From the NCBI GenBank assembly GCA_019449595.1, contig JAGRPL010000010.1, forward strand, positions 62,001 through 126,000: 64,000 bases of DNA, read 5' to 3'. Positions 35,561-43,254 of the stretch are shown here, one piece after another. The DNA comes from Rhodoferax sp. GTDB taxonomy: Bacteria > Pseudomonadota > Gammaproteobacteria > Burkholderiales > Burkholderiaceae_C. Under the pieces are notes generated by a model. It had not been told where the DNA came from. It worked only from the letters and a program-made list of their open reading frames with translations, and ran no database searches. The position numbers and the translations under genes were made by a program. Within the stretch, counting starts at the first letter, position 1, and each line of letters begins with the position of its first letter.

Positions 35561-36790
35561 ATGGCAAAAGAATACAAAGACCTGGTCGTCGGGCTGGACA
35601 TCGGAACCGCCAAGGTCATGGTGGTGGTGGCCGAGGTCTTGCCCGGGGGCGAACTGAAGCTGGCCGGCCTGGGCGTGGCACCCAGCAACGGCCTCAAGCG
35701 CGGTGTGGTGGTGAACATCGACGCCACGGTGCAGAGCATCCAGCAGGCGCTGCGCGAAGCGGAGCTGATGGCCGACTGCAAGATCACCCGCGTGTACACC
35801 GGCATCACCGGCAGCCACATCCGTGGCCTGAACTCCAGTGGCATGGTGGCGGTGAAAGACCGCGAGGTGACGCCGGCGGACGTGGCCCGGGTGGTGGAGA
35901 CGGCCAAGGCCATCAACATCTCCACCGACCAGCGCCTGTTGCTGGTGGAGCCGCAGGAATTCATCATCGATGGCCAGGACGTGCGCGAGCCCATTGGCAT
36001 GAGCGGCATCCGCCTGGAAGCCAAGGTGCACATCGTGACCGGCGCCCAGAGCGCGGCCGAGAACATCATCAAGTGCGTGCGCCGCTGCGGCCTGGAAGTG
36101 GAGCAACTCATGCTCAACCCGCTGGCCAGCAGCCTCTCCGTGCTGACCGAGGACGAGCGTGAGCTGGGCGTGGCGCTGGTCGACATTGGCGCCGGCACCA
36201 CCGACATCGCCATCTTCACCAACGGCGCCATCCGCCACACGGCCGTGATCCCGATTGCCGGCGACCTGATCACCAGCGACATCGCCATGGCCCTGCGCAC
36301 GCCGACCAAGGATGCCGAGGACATCAAGGTCGAAAGCGGCCACGCCAAGCAACTGCTGGTGGACCCGGAAACGCAGGTCGAGGTACCCGGCCTGGGCGAC
36401 CGCGGTCCGCGCATGCTCAGCCGCCAGGCGCTGGCCGGCGTGATCGAACCGCGCATCGAGGAAATTTTCAGCCTGGTGAACCAGGTCATGCGCGAGTCCG
36501 GTTACGAGGAAGTGCTGTCCTCGGGCATCGTGCTCACCGGCGGCAGCTGCGTCATGCCGGGCATGGTGGAGCTGGGCGAAGACATCTTCCTCAAGCCGGT
36601 GCGCCGCGGCATTCCGAAATACACCGGCGCCCTGTCGGACATGGTGGCCCAGCCCCGTGCCGCTACGGTCATGGGTCTGCTGGAAGAGGCCCGCCTGGCG
36701 CGCATGCGCGGCTACAAGGTGGCGCAGAAAAACGGCTCCATGAAAACAGCACTCGGCCAGGTCAAAGACTGGTTCATCGGGAACTTCTGA
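35561..36790 (+). CDS. ftsA: Cell division protein FtsA
   Basis: A 409-residue actin-like protein. LVVGLDIGTAKVMVVVAEV (phosphate 1, residues 8-26), the 1C domain inserted at about 85-165, ALVDIGAGTTDIAIFTNGAIRHTAVIPIAGDLITSDIA (phosphate 2/connect) and GIVLTGGSCVMPGM (adenosine motif, about 325). The C-terminal amphipathic helix that binds the membrane is KTALGQVKDWFIGNF. It tethers FtsZ to the inner membrane. A Shine-Dalgarno (caggaa) precedes the ATG, which is separated from ftsQ by 27 bp. Confidence 0.97.
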   Translation: MAKEYKDLVVGLDIGTAKVMVVVAEVLPGGELKLAGLGVAPSNGLKRGVVVNIDATVQSIQQALREAELMADCKITRVYTGITGSHIRGLNSSGMVAVKDREVTPADVARVVETAKAINISTDQRLLLVEPQEFIIDGQDVREPIGMSGIRLEAKVHIVTGAQSAAENIIKCVRRCGLEVEQLMLNPLASSLSVLTEDERELGVALVDIGAGTTDIAIFTNGAIRHTAVIPIAGDLITSDIAMALRTPTKDAEDIKVESGHAKQLLVDPETQVEVPGLGDRGPRMLSRQALAGVIEPRIEEIFSLVNQVMRESGYEEVLSSGIVLTGGSCVMPGMVELGEDIFLKPVRRGIPKYTGALSDMVAQPRAATVMGLLEEARLARMRGYKVAQKNGSMKTALGQVKDWFIGNF

Positions 36791-36933
36791 CCATGGAACA
36801 CAAGACTTGGCTGGCGCGGGGAAGTCCCCATTGGCGATGGCGATGCGTAGATCCGCCGGCTTAGGCCGACCCAACATACAAAAACATACCAGCAACTGCG
36901 TTAACAGATTTATTGAAACTTCAGGAGAACAAC
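36791..36933 (+). promoter_or_regulatory. ftsA-ftsZ intergenic region, probable ftsZ promoter and leader
   Basis: A 143-bp A/T-richer gap in an otherwise overlapping cluster. It contains TACAAAAACATACC and TTTATTGAAAC stretches and ends in the strong Shine-Dalgarno caggagaa. I cannot assign a single promoter with confidence, but an ftsZ-proximal promoter here would match the higher FtsZ demand. Confidence 0.4.
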
Positions 36934-38163
36934 ATGGCCATCGAAATGATTGAAGAAGAAGCGTTTAACCAAGGCACCCAGATCAAGGTCATTGGCGTGG
37001 GCGGCGGCGGCGGCAACGCGGTCGAGCACATGATCAACACCGCGGTCGGCGGCGTGGAGTTCATCTGCGCCAATACCGATGCCCAGGCCCTATGCCGCAG
37101 CACGGCGCACAAGACCATCCAGCTCGGCGCGGGTGGCCTGGGCGCTGGCAGCAAGCCCGAGAAAGGCCGCGAGGCGGCGGAGCTGGCCGAGTCCGACATC
37201 CGCACCGCCATTGAAGGCGCGCACATGCTGTTCATCACCGCCGGCATGGGCGGGGGCACTGGCACCGGCGCGGCGCCGGTCATTGCCCGCGTGGCCAAGG
37301 AAATGGGCATTCTGACGGTGGGTGTAGTCACCAAGCCCTTCGACTTCGAAGGCGGTCGCCGCATGAGCAACGCCGATTCCGGCCTGACCGAACTGGAAGC
37401 CAACGTGGACTCGCTGATCGTGGTGCTCAACGAGAAGCTGCTGGAAGTGCTGGGCGATGACGTCTCGCAGGACGAGGCCTTTGCCCACGCCAACGACGTG
37501 CTGAAGAACGCGGTGGGCGGCATTGCCGAAATCATCAACGTGCCCGGCCATGTGAACGTCGACTTCGAAGACGTGCGCACCGTCATGGGCGAGCCCGGCA
37601 AGGCCATGATGGGCACGGCCCTGGCCAGCGGCCCGGACCGCGCCCGCATTGCCGCCGAGCAGGCCGTGGCCTGCCCGCTGCTCGAAGGCATCGACCTCTC
37701 CGGCGCCAAGGGCGTTCTGGTGCTGATCACCGCGGCCAAGGGTTCGCTGAAGCTGTCCGAATCCAAGCTGGCGATGAACACCATCCGCGCCTACGCGTCG
37801 CCCGACGCGCATGTGATCTACGGTACTGCGTACGACGACGAGCTGGGCGAGAACATCCGCGTCACCGTGGTCGCCACCGGCCTGTCCCGCCAGGGCGCGC
37901 GCCGCACGGCCCCGCCGCTGCAGGTGCTGCGCACCGGAACCGACAACGTGCCGTTCCATGTGCCCACGCTCAATGCCCAGGCCAACGGCGTGGCCAGCGC
38001 GGGCGCGGCACCGGCAGGCCTGGCCCAGCCGGACTACGGCAGCATGGGAACCCCGGCCGTCTGGCGCGGCCGCACCTCGGCTGCCGCCAAGGTCGACGCC
38101 CTGTCCAGCGGTGGCATGGACGACTACGAAATTCCGGCCTTCCTGCGCAAGCAGGCGGACTGA
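36934..38163 (+). CDS. ftsZ: Cell division protein FtsZ
   Basis: A 409-residue tubulin homologue forming the Z ring. IKVIGVGGGGGNAVEHMI (residues 16-33), the tubulin signature FITAGMGGGTGTGAAPVIA (about 103-121), FDFEGGRRMSNADSGLTELE and NVDFEDVRTVMGEPGKAMMGTALASG (T7 loop, catalytic Asp) are complete. A flexible linker of about 70 residues is followed by the C-terminal conserved peptide DDYEIPAFLRKQAD that binds FtsA and ZipA. The start MAIEMIEEEAFN is preceded by caggagaac; the upstream frame in the track is leader. Confidence 0.98.
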   Translation: MAIEMIEEEAFNQGTQIKVIGVGGGGGNAVEHMINTAVGGVEFICANTDAQALCRSTAHKTIQLGAGGLGAGSKPEKGREAAELAESDIRTAIEGAHMLFITAGMGGGTGTGAAPVIARVAKEMGILTVGVVTKPFDFEGGRRMSNADSGLTELEANVDSLIVVLNEKLLEVLGDDVSQDEAFAHANDVLKNAVGGIAEIINVPGHVNVDFEDVRTVMGEPGKAMMGTALASGPDRARIAAEQAVACPLLEGIDLSGAKGVLVLITAAKGSLKLSESKLAMNTIRAYASPDAHVIYGTAYDDELGENIRVTVVATGLSRQGARRTAPPLQVLRTGTDNVPFHVPTLNAQANGVASAGAAPAGLAQPDYGSMGTPAVWRGRTSAAAKVDALSSGGMDDYEIPAFLRKQAD

Positions 38164-38182
38164 GCGCCCCACACTCCTGCAT

Positions 38183-38222
38183 GGCGCCCCTGTGGGGGCC
38201 GGGGTCGCCTGCGGGCGGCCCC
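38183..38222 (+). other. Tandem GC hairpins between ftsZ and lpxC
   Basis: GGCGCCCC-tgt-GGGGGCC and GGGGTCGCC-tgcg-GGCGGCCCC (one G-T mismatch) lie back to back. No T-tract follows, so they may attenuate or stabilise the ftsZ mRNA rather than terminate it. Confidence 0.4.
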
Positions 38223-38244
38223 GCGTCCGTGCCCCCTGCGCTTT

Positions 38245-38250
38245 TACAAT
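38245..38250 (+). promoter_or_regulatory. -10 hexamer (TACAAT) for lpxC
   Basis: TACAAT directly abuts ATGGCC; the expected transcript start, 7 nt after the hexamer, is the G of an in-frame GTG at 38257. Confidence 0.5.
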
Positions 38251-38256
38251 ATGGCC

Positions 38257-39180
38257 GTGCTCAAACAACGAACCCTCAAATCCATTACCCGCGCCGTGGG
38301 CGTGGGGCTGCACAGCGGCCAGCGGGTGGAGCTGACCCTGCGCCCGGCGGCGCCCGACACGGGCATCGTGTTCCGGCGCGTGGATCTGCCCGCGCCCGTG
38401 GACATCGTGGTGGGGGCCACAGCCGTGACGGATACGCGGCTGGCGTCCACCATTTCCAATGGCGCGGTCAAGGTCAACACGGTGGAACACCTGATGTCGG
38501 CCTGTGCCGGCCTGGGGGTGGACAACCTGTACGTCGACATCACGGCCGAGGAAGTGCCCATTCTGGACGGCTCGGCGGCCTCGTTCGTGTTCCTGCTGCA
38601 GAGTGCGGGCATCGAGCTGCAGAACGCGCCGCGCCGCTTCATCCGCCTGCTGCGCCCGGTGGAGGTGCGCGAAGGCACGGGAGCGGCCGAGAAGTGGGCG
38701 CGGCTGGAGCCGTACCACGGCTACAAGCTCAGCTTCGAGATCGACTTCAAGCACCCTGCGGTGGACTCCACCGGCCAGTGCGTGGAGTTCGACATGAGCA
38801 CCGGTTCTTATTCCAAGGACATCGCGCGCGCGCGCACCTTCGGTTTCACCAAGGACGTGGAGATGATGCGCGCCAACGGCCTGGCGCTGGGTGGCGGGCT
38901 GGACAATGCCATCGTCATGGACGACTACAAGGTGCTCAACGCCGACGGTCTGCGCTACGACGACGAGTTCGTCAAGCACAAGATCCTGGACGCCATGGGC
39001 GACCTGTACCTGGTGGGCAAGCCGCTGCTGGCCAGCTACCGGGCTTTCCGTTCCGGCCACGCGCTCAACAACAAGTTGCTGCGCGAACTGCTCGCCCGTG
39101 CCGATGCCTGGGACGTGGTGACCTTCGAAGACGAGAAGCAGGCCCCCAACGGGTTTGCGCAGCTGGCCCGGGCCTGGTAG
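38257..39180 (+). CDS. lpxC: UDP-3-O-acyl-N-acetylglucosamine deacetylase
   Basis: A 307-residue Zn amidase, the committed step of lipid A synthesis. [24 protein letters not shown] is the N-terminus, [18 protein letters not shown] carries the HEXXH-like first zinc histidine (about 77), and [51 protein letters not shown] (His and Asp ligands) and [10 protein letters not shown] (general base His) follow. I prefer the GTG at 38257 (MLKQRT, matching E. coli MIKQRT) over the ATG two codons upstream (38251), because a TACAAT -10 lies immediately before that ATG; the pipeline start would be 38251. Confidence 0.95.
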   Translation: MLKQRTLKSITRAVGVGLHSGQRVELTLRPAAPDTGIVFRRVDLPAPVDIVVGATAVTDTRLASTISNGAVKVNTVEHLMSACAGLGVDNLYVDITAEEVPILDGSAASFVFLLQSAGIELQNAPRRFIRLLRPVEVREGTGAAEKWARLEPYHGYKLSFEIDFKHPAVDSTGQCVEFDMSTGSYSKDIARARTFGFTKDVEMMRANGLALGGGLDNAIVMDDYKVLNADGLRYDDEFVKHKILDAMGDLYLVGKPLLASYRAFRSGHALNNKLLRELLARADAWDVVTFEDEKQAPNGFAQLARAW

Positions 39181-39202
39181 GGCGCTGGGCGTCGCGGTTG
39201 CC

Positions 39203-39379
39203 ATGGCATTCTTCCGCTGGTTCGTTCTGTTGCTGCTGCTGGGCGCGGCCGTGCTGTTTGCCGCCTTCGCCGTGACCGGTCAGGCGCGTTTCAAGCGCTG
39301 GGGCCTGTTCATCCTGAAGTGGACGCTGCTGGGGGCCTTTGGCTTCTTCGGTGTCCTTATCCTGCAGCGAATCGCCTAG
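39203..39379 (+). CDS. Small two-helix membrane protein, 58 aa, unknown
   Basis: MAFFRWFVLLLLLGAAVLFAAFAVTGQARFKRWGLFILKWTLLGAFGFFGVLILQRIA has two transmembrane helices separated by a basic loop (QARFKRW). The track ORF starts 48 bases upstream inside lpxC. I do not recognise the family. It follows lpxC by 22 bp and could be co-transcribed with it. Two-helix proteins of this size often modulate larger membrane complexes, but nothing here identifies a partner. Confidence 0.6.
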   Translation: MAFFRWFVLLLLLGAAVLFAAFAVTGQARFKRWGLFILKWTLLGAFGFFGVLILQRIA

Positions 39380-39411
39380 CCGCCCTAGCCGCCCTGGCTG
39401 CCCTGGCTGCG
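39376..39411. repeat. Four 9-bp tandem units between small membrane gene and ruvC
   Basis: CTAGCCGCC, CTAGCCGCC, CTGGCTGCC and CTGGCTGCG in tandem. The first unit contains the stop codon of the 58-aa gene and the array ends at the ruvC stop, so it fills the entire convergent gap. Confidence 0.7.
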
Positions 39412-39960
39412 TCAGCGGCTGCGCCCCGCCCGGTAATTGCCGCCGATCTTGCCGCCCAGGCCGCTGGCCTGCGCCAGGCGCGCCATGGCGCTGCCGGCGT
39501 GGGCGTGGGTGATGGCCAGGCCCAGGGCGTCGGCGGCGTCCGGACCGGGCAGGCCGGGCAGCACCAGCAGGCGCTGCACCATGGACTGCACCTGGGCCTT
39601 GTCCGCCCGGCCGTGACCGGCCACCGCCTGCTTCATCTGCAGCGCCGTGTATTCGGCCACCGGCAGGTCCTTGGACACCAGGGCCGTGATGCAGGCGCCG
39701 CGTGCCTGCCCCAGCAGCAGGGTGGACTGGGGGTTGACGTTGACGAACACTATCTCCACGCAGGCGCAGTCCGGCTCGTAGCGCTGCACCACCTCGCCGA
39801 TGCCGTCGAACAGTACCTTGAGCCGCGCCGGCAGGGCGCCAACTTCCAGGTGCTGGGTGCTGATGGTGCCGCTGGCCACGTAGCGCAGCGCGGACCCTTC
39901 CACGTCCACCACGCCGAAGCCGGTGGTGCGCAGGCCAGGATCGATACCCAGTATTCTCAT
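39412..39960 (-). CDS. ruvC: Holliday junction resolvase RuvC
   Basis: A 182-residue RNase H-fold endonuclease. [19 protein letters not shown] carries the first catalytic Asp (residue 7), [21 protein letters not shown] the Glu (about 68) and the DNA-contact residues, [22 protein letters not shown] the basic patch, and [16 protein letters not shown] the last two Asp residues. RuvC cuts Holliday junctions with RuvAB. ruvAB are not in the window. It is the last gene of a minus-strand run; a family B repeat separates it from cdsA. Confidence 0.96.
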   Translation of the reverse strand: MRILGIDPGLRTTGFGVVDVEGSALRYVASGTISTQHLEVGALPARLKVLFDGIGEVVQRYEPDCACVEIVFVNVNPQSTLLLGQARGACITALVSKDLPVAEYTALQMKQAVAGHGRADKAQVQSMVQRLLVLPGLPGPDAADALGLAITHAHAGSAMARLAQASGLGGKIGGNYRAGRSR

Positions 39961-40003
39961 GCTATGGTTTTAGTAGCTGCCTGCGCAATATGGGCGCCGG
40001 CTA
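39961..40003 (-). repeat. Family B hairpin repeat between cdsA and ruvC
   Basis: GCTATGGTTTTAGTAGCTGC followed by CTGCGCA. The stem is GCTAt/gTAGC. The tail supplies the stop codon of the cdsA-like gene and the repeat abuts the ruvC ATG. Confidence 0.65.
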
Positions 40004-40990
40004 CAGGTTGAAATACCACCGCGCGGAGTGGAAGAAGACCGGTGCGGCAAAGCACAGGGCGTCCACCCGGTCGAGCAAGCCACCGGCGCCGGTGGTGGAG
40101 CGGCCCTCGGCGCCCCAGCTCGGGATGCCGCGGTCGCGCTTGAGCGCCTTCATGACGAAGTGCCCCAGCGAGCCGGCCACGCAGGCGATGAAGGCCAGCG
40201 CAAACGCCGTGCCCGGCACCCAGGGCGTGATACCCGCCAGCACGGCGCCCACCAGGCCGCCAACGCCCACGCCCATGCCCCAGCTGCGCCAGTTGAAGCT
40301 GCGGCTGATGGCCGGCGCCACCGGCGGACGCTGCAACCGGCGTGCGGCCAGATGCTGCGTCAGCATGCAGGTCTGCATCACCAGCACCAGGAAGAACACC
40401 AGAAAGGCGTTCTTGTTGTCGTAGCCCGGGAACTTCAGCATCAGCAGGGCCGGCACGTGGCTCATGCCGTAGATGCACACCATGATGCCCCACTGCAGCT
40501 TGGCATTGCGTTCCAGGAAGCGCAGCGGATCGTTGGCCAGAGCGCTGACCAGGGGCAGCGCGAGAAACACATAGACCGGGATGAACACCGCGAACATGTC
40601 GAAGTGGCCGGACCCCACCAGCCAGTACTGCACGGGCAGCACCACAAAGAAGGCCAGTACTAGGCTGCGGTGGTCGCCCAGGCGGGTGGGAGAGAGGGTC
40701 AGGAATTCGCGCAGCGCAAACAGTGAGACCAGGGCGAACAGGGTCAGCGCCACCCAGTCACCGGCGACCCAGCCGACCCAGAACACCAGCACCATGAACC
40801 AGCTGGTGCGCAGGATGCCGTCCACGTCCTTGAGCTCCCTGCGCCACCGCTCGGCGTGGGCGTCGTCGCCATGGTCCCGGATGGACAGGATGAAGGCCGT
40901 GGCGCTGGCCAGCAGCAGCAGCCCGAACACCAGCACGAACAGGGCGCCGACCTGCTGCGTGGGAGTCATGTTTTTCAGGAAGAAGTACAT
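40001..40990 (-). CDS. cdsA: Phosphatidate cytidylyltransferase
   Basis: A 329-residue polytopic membrane enzyme with seven or eight hydrophobic helices. The C-terminal signature GHFVMKALKRDRGIPSWGAEGRSTTGAGGLLDRVDALCFAAPVFF is the CDS family block (S-x-x-K-R-x-x-x-K-D-x-x-x-x-x-P-G-H-G-G-x-x-D-R-x-D) with some divergence. It makes CDP-diacylglycerol for phospholipid synthesis. It follows plsC by nine bases, consistent with a phospholipid operon. The divergent signature (GHFVMKALKRD) puts it in the CdsA-like subgroup with longer soluble linkers. Confidence 0.88.
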   Translation of the reverse strand: MYFFLKNMTPTQQVGALFVLVFGLLLLASATAFILSIRDHGDDAHAERWRRELKDVDGILRTSWFMVLVFWVGWVAGDWVALTLFALVSLFALREFLTLSPTRLGDHRSLVLAFFVVLPVQYWLVGSGHFDMFAVFIPVYVFLALPLVSALANDPLRFLERNAKLQWGIMVCIYGMSHVPALLMLKFPGYDNKNAFLVFFLVLVMQTCMLTQHLAARRLQRPPVAPAISRSFNWRSWGMGVGVGGLVGAVLAGITPWVPGTAFALAFIACVAGSLGHFVMKALKRDRGIPSWGAEGRSTTGAGGLLDRVDALCFAAPVFFHSARWYFNL

Positions 40991-40999
40991 GCCCTTGTC

Positions 41000-41611
41000 C
41001 TATACGTCGCGCAGCGCCAGCACGGCACTGCGGGCACGCTCCAGGAAGGCGCGGCGGTCCTCGCCGTCCTGCAGCGCCATGGGGGTGCCGAACGTGACGG
41101 AGCACAGCACCGGCACCGGCACCACCTCGCCCTTGGGCAACACGTGCTGCACGTTGTTGATCCAGACCGGCACCAGCACCACGTTGGGAAACTTCGCCGC
41201 CAGGTTGTACAGGCCGGCCTTGAAGGGCTGGGGCTCTCCGGTGAAGCCGCGGGTGCCCTCGGGGAACAGGATGATGGAGTCGCCGTTCTCCAGTGCGTCA
41301 AACAGGGGCTCCAGCGGGTCTTCCTCGGCGCTGCGGTCGCGCGAGACGTAGATCACGTTGAAGACGGCGGTGGTGAGCCATTGCCGAAAGGGCGACTTGG
41401 TCCAGTAGTCGCGTGCGGCGATGGCGCGGGTCACGCTGCGCAGCTCGTGGGGCAGGGCGGCCCAGATCATCACCAGGTCGGCATGGCTCTGGTGGTTGGC
41501 GAAGTAGATGCGCTGTTCGGCCTTGGGCGGGCAACCGTGCCAGCGCGCCTGGGCGCCCGTCAGCACCCGGATCAGGCCCAGCAGAAACCAACCCATCAAC
41601 TTGGCAAGCAT
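41000..41611 (-). CDS. 1-acyl-sn-glycerol-3-phosphate acyltransferase family (PlsC-like)
   Basis: A 203-residue membrane-associated acyltransferase. One N-terminal hydrophobic helix (LAKLMGWFLLGLIRVLTG), then motif I FANHQSHADLVMIWAAL (H-x4-D, about 38-54), motif II around YVSRDRS, motif III LFPEGTRGFTGEPQPFKAGLYNLA (about 115-138) and motif IV VPVWINN. It acylates lysophosphatidic acid or a related lysophospholipid. The gene directly precedes cdsA, the next step in phospholipid synthesis, so LPA acyltransferase is the natural reading, though paralogues exist. Confidence 0.9.
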   Translation of the reverse strand: MLAKLMGWFLLGLIRVLTGAQARWHGCPPKAEQRIYFANHQSHADLVMIWAALPHELRSVTRAIAARDYWTKSPFRQWLTTAVFNVIYVSRDRSAEEDPLEPLFDALENGDSIILFPEGTRGFTGEPQPFKAGLYNLAAKFPNVVLVPVWINNVQHVLPKGEVVPVPVLCSVTFGTPMALQDGEDRRAFLERARSAVLALRDV

Positions 41612-41644
41612 GGCCGCGATGATACAGACCGTTGGCCGTGCCGG

Positions 41645-42397
41645 TCAGGGCAGCTGCGCGTCGCCCATGCGAGCGGTGATGACAGCGGCGCGGCCCGACA
41701 GGTAGGCCGAGTTGGGCAGCTTCTCGAAGTAGCGCGGGCGCGGCAGCATCACGGCCAGGCGCGCGGCTTCGAAGGCATTGAGCTGGGAGGCGGGCTTGCG
41801 GAAGTAATGCTGCGCGGCCGCCTCGGCCCCGAACACGCCTTCGCCCCATTCCACGCTGTTGAGGTAGATCTCCAGGATGCGCTGCTTGGAGAGCAGGCGC
41901 TCCAGCAGCAGCGTCAGCACAAACTCCTGGCCCTTGCGCACCAGGGTGCGCTCGCCCGACAGGAACAGGTTCTTGGCCAGTTGCTGGGTGATGGTGGAGC
42001 CGCCCACGATCTTGGGTGGTCGGGCCACGGGCACCGGTTTACCCTGGGTCATGCGCGTTTCGGGTTTGCGGGCCGCGGCGCGCTGCTCGGCCTTGGCGTT
42101 CTTCTCCCAGGCCTTCTCCAGCGCGTCCCAGTCCACGCCATCGTGGCTGCTGAAGCCATCATCCTCCGAGGCGATGACGGCACGCTTGAGGTTGTTGGAA
42201 ATCTGCGCGTAGTCCACCCATTGCTGGCGCCAGCGCAGGGTGCCGGTTTCGTTGGCAATGCGCCAGGCTTCGGAGCGCTGGAAGGTGGTGGACTGGGGTG
42301 CCACCACCGCCATGGTGGCAATGCGCAGCACAAAGTACAGCTGCAAGGCCGCCAGGGCGAGCACGCACAGGCCGAGCCAGCGCAGCAGGGCTTTCAT
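41645..42397 (-). CDS. mtgA: Monofunctional peptidoglycan glycosyltransferase
   Basis: A 250-residue GT51 enzyme with one N-terminal transmembrane helix (LLRWLGLCVLALAALQLYFVL). Motif 1 is VIASEDDGFSSHDGVDWDAL with the catalytic Glu (about 77), motif 2 VGGSTITQQLAKNLFLSGERTLVRKGQE, motif 3 LLERLLSKQRILEIYLNSVEWGEGVFGAEAAA. A basic insertion of about 30 residues (EKNAKAEQRAAARKPETRMTQGKPV) separates motifs 1 and 2. It polymerises lipid II without a transpeptidase domain. Overlaps the TonB-like gene by four bases. Confidence 0.95.
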   Translation of the reverse strand: MKALLRWLGLCVLALAALQLYFVLRIATMAVVAPQSTTFQRSEAWRIANETGTLRWRQQWVDYAQISNNLKRAVIASEDDGFSSHDGVDWDALEKAWEKNAKAEQRAAARKPETRMTQGKPVPVARPPKIVGGSTITQQLAKNLFLSGERTLVRKGQEFVLTLLLERLLSKQRILEIYLNSVEWGEGVFGAEAAAQHYFRKPASQLNAFEAARLAVMLPRPRYFEKLPNSAYLSGRAAVITARMGDAQLP

Positions 42398-43254
42398 GGC
42401 TGTGCGGCCATGCTGGCTTCCAGCGTCTCGTTGCGGGTGAACTTGAAGCGCGACACCACCAGGATCTGGTCGGCCTGGCGGCGCATGGCCGCATTGAAGG
42501 CGCCGAAGGGACCGGCGGACCGGGCGATGTTGGCGGCGCGCCGGTCCAGCGTGGCGTTGCCCGAGCTCTGGGCCACCTCGGTGTCGAGCACCCGGCCGTC
42601 GTGGTTCACGGTCACCACCATGGTGAGCTCGCCGTACAGTTTCCTGCCGCCGGCCTGCGGGAAGTTCTCGGTGCCGCGGTCTTCAATGGCGTGGCGCATG
42701 GCGTCGTAGTACACCGCGTAAACCTCTTCGCGCGTCGCCGGGCTGATGTAGCGCTTCTTGGGGCGCTCGTTTTCCTGGTTGATGCGCCGCTCGATCTCGG
42801 CCAGCAGCTTGGTCAGCTGGCGACGCTTGGCTTCGCGTTCGGCCTGTTCTGCCTTGGTGGGCGCCTGGCGCGGGTCGGGCGCGCGCAGGGCGGTGAGCTG
42901 GTTCTTCACTTCGGCCAGCAAGGTGGTCTGCTGCTCCTGCAGGGTCTGCAGCTGCCGGGCCGATTCCTGCTCCATGGTGTCACCCAGGTCCGTGAACGCG
43001 GAGGGCGGCAGCGGGCTGGTGGCACGGCCCTTGTCGGCGTCGCCCCCTCCGGCCAGCGCGGCCTGGGCGATGGCCCGGGCCTTGTCAGGCTTTTCGTTGC
43101 TGCGCGCGTTGACCAGGATGACTTCCAGCGGCGTGTCCTCAAACACCCGGTTGAAGGACTCGGGGTCCACGAAGCGCACCGTCAGCAGCGCGGCGTGCAC
43201 CGCAATGGATGCGCCCAGGGCGAGTTGGAGAGTGCTGAAGGACCGCAGGTTCAC
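42394..43254 (-). CDS. TonB-like energy transducer / TonB C-terminal domain protein
   Basis: A 286-residue protein starting at GTG. One transmembrane helix (LQLALGASIAVHAALLTVRFV, about 9-29), a long coiled-coil periplasmic linker (SARQLQTLQEQQTTLLAEVKNQLTAL, then EREAKRRQLTKLLAEIERRINQENERPKKRYI) and a TonB-type C-terminal domain (GRKLYGELTMVVTVNHDGRVLDTEVAQSSGNATLDRRAANIARSAGPFGAF). The linker is coiled coil rather than the Pro-Lys stretch of classical TonB, and no exbBD is adjacent. It sits between an RNase gene and mtgA, so a cell-envelope scaffolding role is as likely as receptor energisation. Confidence 0.85.
   Translation of the reverse strand: MNLRSFSTLQLALGASIAVHAALLTVRFVDPESFNRVFEDTPLEVILVNARSNEKPDKARAIAQAALAGGGDADKGRATSPLPPSAFTDLGDTMEQESARQLQTLQEQQTTLLAEVKNQLTALRAPDPRQAPTKAEQAEREAKRRQLTKLLAEIERRINQENERPKKRYISPATREEVYAVYYDAMRHAIEDRGTENFPQAGGRKLYGELTMVVTVNHDGRVLDTEVAQSSGNATLDRRAANIARSAGPFGAFNAAMRRQADQILVVSRFKFTRNETLEASMAAQP

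Noticed and set aside
38183-38222. ftsZ Rho-independent terminator
   Set aside because: The hairpins are strong but have no following T-tract, so I list them as a neutral structural feature.
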